A DNA stretch of 64,000 nucleotides from Betaproteobacteria bacterium (GTDB taxonomy: Bacteria > Pseudomonadota > Gammaproteobacteria > Burkholderiales > SG8-39), in NCBI GenBank assembly GCA_004297625.1, contig SCTY01000068.1, positions 124,001 through 188,000 of the forward strand, given 5' to 3'. Shown here in pieces: positions 63,952 through 64,000 of this stretch (positions are counted from its first letter, which is position 1; every line of letters begins with the position of its first letter). Below the pieces are notes generated by a model. The model searched no databases. It had not been told where the DNA came from and saw nothing but the letters and a program-made list of their open reading frames with translations. The position numbers were made by a program, and so were the translations under genes.

Positions 63952-64000
63952 GTGGGTAAGCCGGAAGCTTTGCCGACCCGGACCAAGGCGCAGCGCAACG
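63952..64000 (+). CDS. Possible start of a further gene (cut off)
   Basis: From a GTG at 63952 the frame reads GKPEALPTRTKAQRN to the window end, with AGGAAGGGCAGGA just upstream. Too little is present to judge. Confidence 0.2.
   Translation, partial: MGKPEALPTRTKAQRN

Overview
The window is GC-rich, densely packed bacterial DNA of betaproteobacterial type, probably from an environmental Burkholderiales- or Rhodocyclales-like organism. The case rests on TRAP transporters of both the TAXI and DctP kinds, a relic of a Bug/TctC receptor gene, a double-length UvrA, RhlE, SWIB, NnrU, PPDK and MocR proteins, and many GTG/TTG starts with ATGA-type overlaps. I could not run a taxonomic search.

Layout. 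1-10.1 kb: catabolic genes (flavin monooxygenase fragment, PuuE-like deacetylase, TAXI-TRAP uptake system, Rieske oxygenase, isopropylmalate-dehydrogenase-like enzyme, LLM monooxygenase, alpha/beta hydrolase, MetF) with two decayed genes, a Bug receptor and an amidohydrolase. 10.1-13.6 kb: truncated Fpg/Nei gene and a DctPQM TRAP operon. 13.7-24 kb: Mut7-C nuclease, zinc-ribbon protein, tandem UvrA, PPDK and a DMT exporter. 24-37 kb: AbrB/PIN toxin-antitoxin pair, RhlE, PepN, anion permease, NnrU, MocR regulator, a DUF1326/DUF2182 pair, thioesterase, DksA-like protein, NDH-2 and ROK kinase. 37.05-41.3 kb: a visibly lower-GC island with a PLD-like gene, a LOTUS-domain protein with an unknown partner, the 3' half of a tRNA-Glu gene, and phage tail remnants. 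41.3-47.6 kb: response regulator, DUF1330, a 44-residue protein, an alpha/beta hydrolase-LuxR fusion, cupin, GMC oxidoreductase and a large uncharacterised protein. 47.7-56 kb: HtpX, then a leftward four-gene set behind a good sigma-54 promoter, followed by a sigma-54 activator, a receiver protein and a PAS/GAF histidine kinase. 56-64 kb: transporters, Fbp, SWIB protein, PdxH, MFS, APH-like kinase and a divergent enolase paralog.

Two themes run across the window. First, a dispersed palindromic repeat family built on GGGGTC...GACCCC occurs at seven places. Some copies lie between genes, one supplies a stop codon, and three lie in frame inside two genes (double UvrA and Mut7-C nuclease). Second, the sigma-54 promoter at 51.0 kb, its upstream repeats and the adjacent activator and kinase genes read as one complete signalling unit. 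The most novel gene content is the LOTUS-domain pair in the island and the enolase paralog that has lost its active-site histidine.
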